This document shows, piece by piece, positions 63,740 through 64,000 of a stretch of DNA of 64,000 bases (positions within the stretch are counted from its first letter, which is position 1; each line of letters starts with the position of its first letter). This DNA is from Daphnia carinata (lineage: Eukaryota; Arthropoda; Branchiopoda; Diplostraca; Daphniidae), in NCBI RefSeq assembly GCF_022539665.2, contig NC_081340.1:7129357-7193356 (forward strand). The letters run 5' to 3'. The notes beneath the pieces are model-generated. The model saw only the letters and a program-made list of their open reading frames with translations, ran no database searches and was not told where the DNA came from. Position numbers and translations under genes: made by a program.

Positions 63740-64000
63740 ATATCAAAAAGAATAAAATAAAATAAAAAATGATGCTGGATGAAAATTGATAATAATAGCC
63801 GCAGTCCGACTCTCTCTCTCTCTCTCTCTCTTTTACTGGCAACGGTGCACCGTCATCAGAACTCTTTAGTGATGACTGTCGAATCGCCTACCGTGATTTG
63901 ACAGGACACAGTCAAAATGATACACAACAACCAACTGCTGGCGATAGCACAGCTAAGTTCTATCCCTCACATTTGCTTCTTTTTTTTTTTTTTTTTTTTT

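Larger units (their letters stand above)
48954..64000. other. Homopolymer- and microsatellite-rich non-coding DNA to the right edge
   Basis: Continues the character of 33-48 kb. Tract-free stretches with unassigned open frames lie at about 49610-49770 (+), 50150-50330 (-), 51360-51575 (+), 51960-52720 (both strands) and 56640-56860 (-). None has domain content or a supported exon chain. Runs include A33 near 56186-56218, a G run at 57230-57249 and T40 at 61031-61070. The window ends inside a T run. Confidence 0.55.

Noticed and set aside
29530-63740. CRISPR-like regularly spaced repeats
   Set aside because: The repeats are ordinary microsatellites and homopolymers without a conserved repeat-spacer pattern; the DNA is eukaryotic.

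Overview
The window looks like nuclear DNA from an arthropod, most likely a branchiopod crustacean of the Daphnia type. The evidence is spliced genes with short GT-AG introns, a receptor of the arthropod Tre1/moody family, remains of an invertebrate vasa gene with CCHC zinc knuckles and Gly-rich linkers, and intergenic DNA crowded with long poly(A)/poly(T) runs and microsatellites. There are no prokaryotic operons and no CRISPR array. The species is inferred from family resemblance, not proven.

Layout. (1) 1-4661: homopolymer-rich upstream DNA with two TATA-like sites. (2) 4662-10487, plus strand: the one gene that can be fully reconstructed, a nine-exon rhodopsin-class GPCR of the Tre1/moody family. 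Its exons join in frame to 1236 nt (411 residues). (3) 10.8-28 kb: an island with few long homopolymers. It holds a direct duplication (14788-16038 and 21091-22335) and, at the end of each copy, a ~1.78 kb element with ~620 bp inverted-repeat arms (16039-17810 and 22336-24118). The ~530 bp core of this element carries three tRNA-like modules and lies in opposite orientation in the two copies. Between the copies is an intron-containing vasa-like DEAD-box pseudogene (18018-20003, minus), and related diverged gene fragments flank the elements. A Tc1/mariner-type foldback MITE follows at 25858-26831, then a tandemly duplicated exon-like fragment at about 27.1-27.4 kb. (4) 28-64 kb: mostly non-coding DNA full of A/T, C/G, CA, CT, TA and TTA tracts. 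Only two exon-like segments stand out, 33021-33273 (minus) and 48837-48953 (plus, possibly a terminal exon). Neither product is recognised.

Function. The receptor gene appears intact and would be a plasma-membrane chemoattractant or signalling receptor. The 14.8-26.8 kb block looks like a degenerating, repeat-driven region where mobile inverted-repeat elements, segmental duplication and a dead vasa copy have accumulated together. The most interesting signal is the pair of tRNA-like-bearing foldback elements with oppositely oriented cores, whose arms match each other far better than the DNA outside them.
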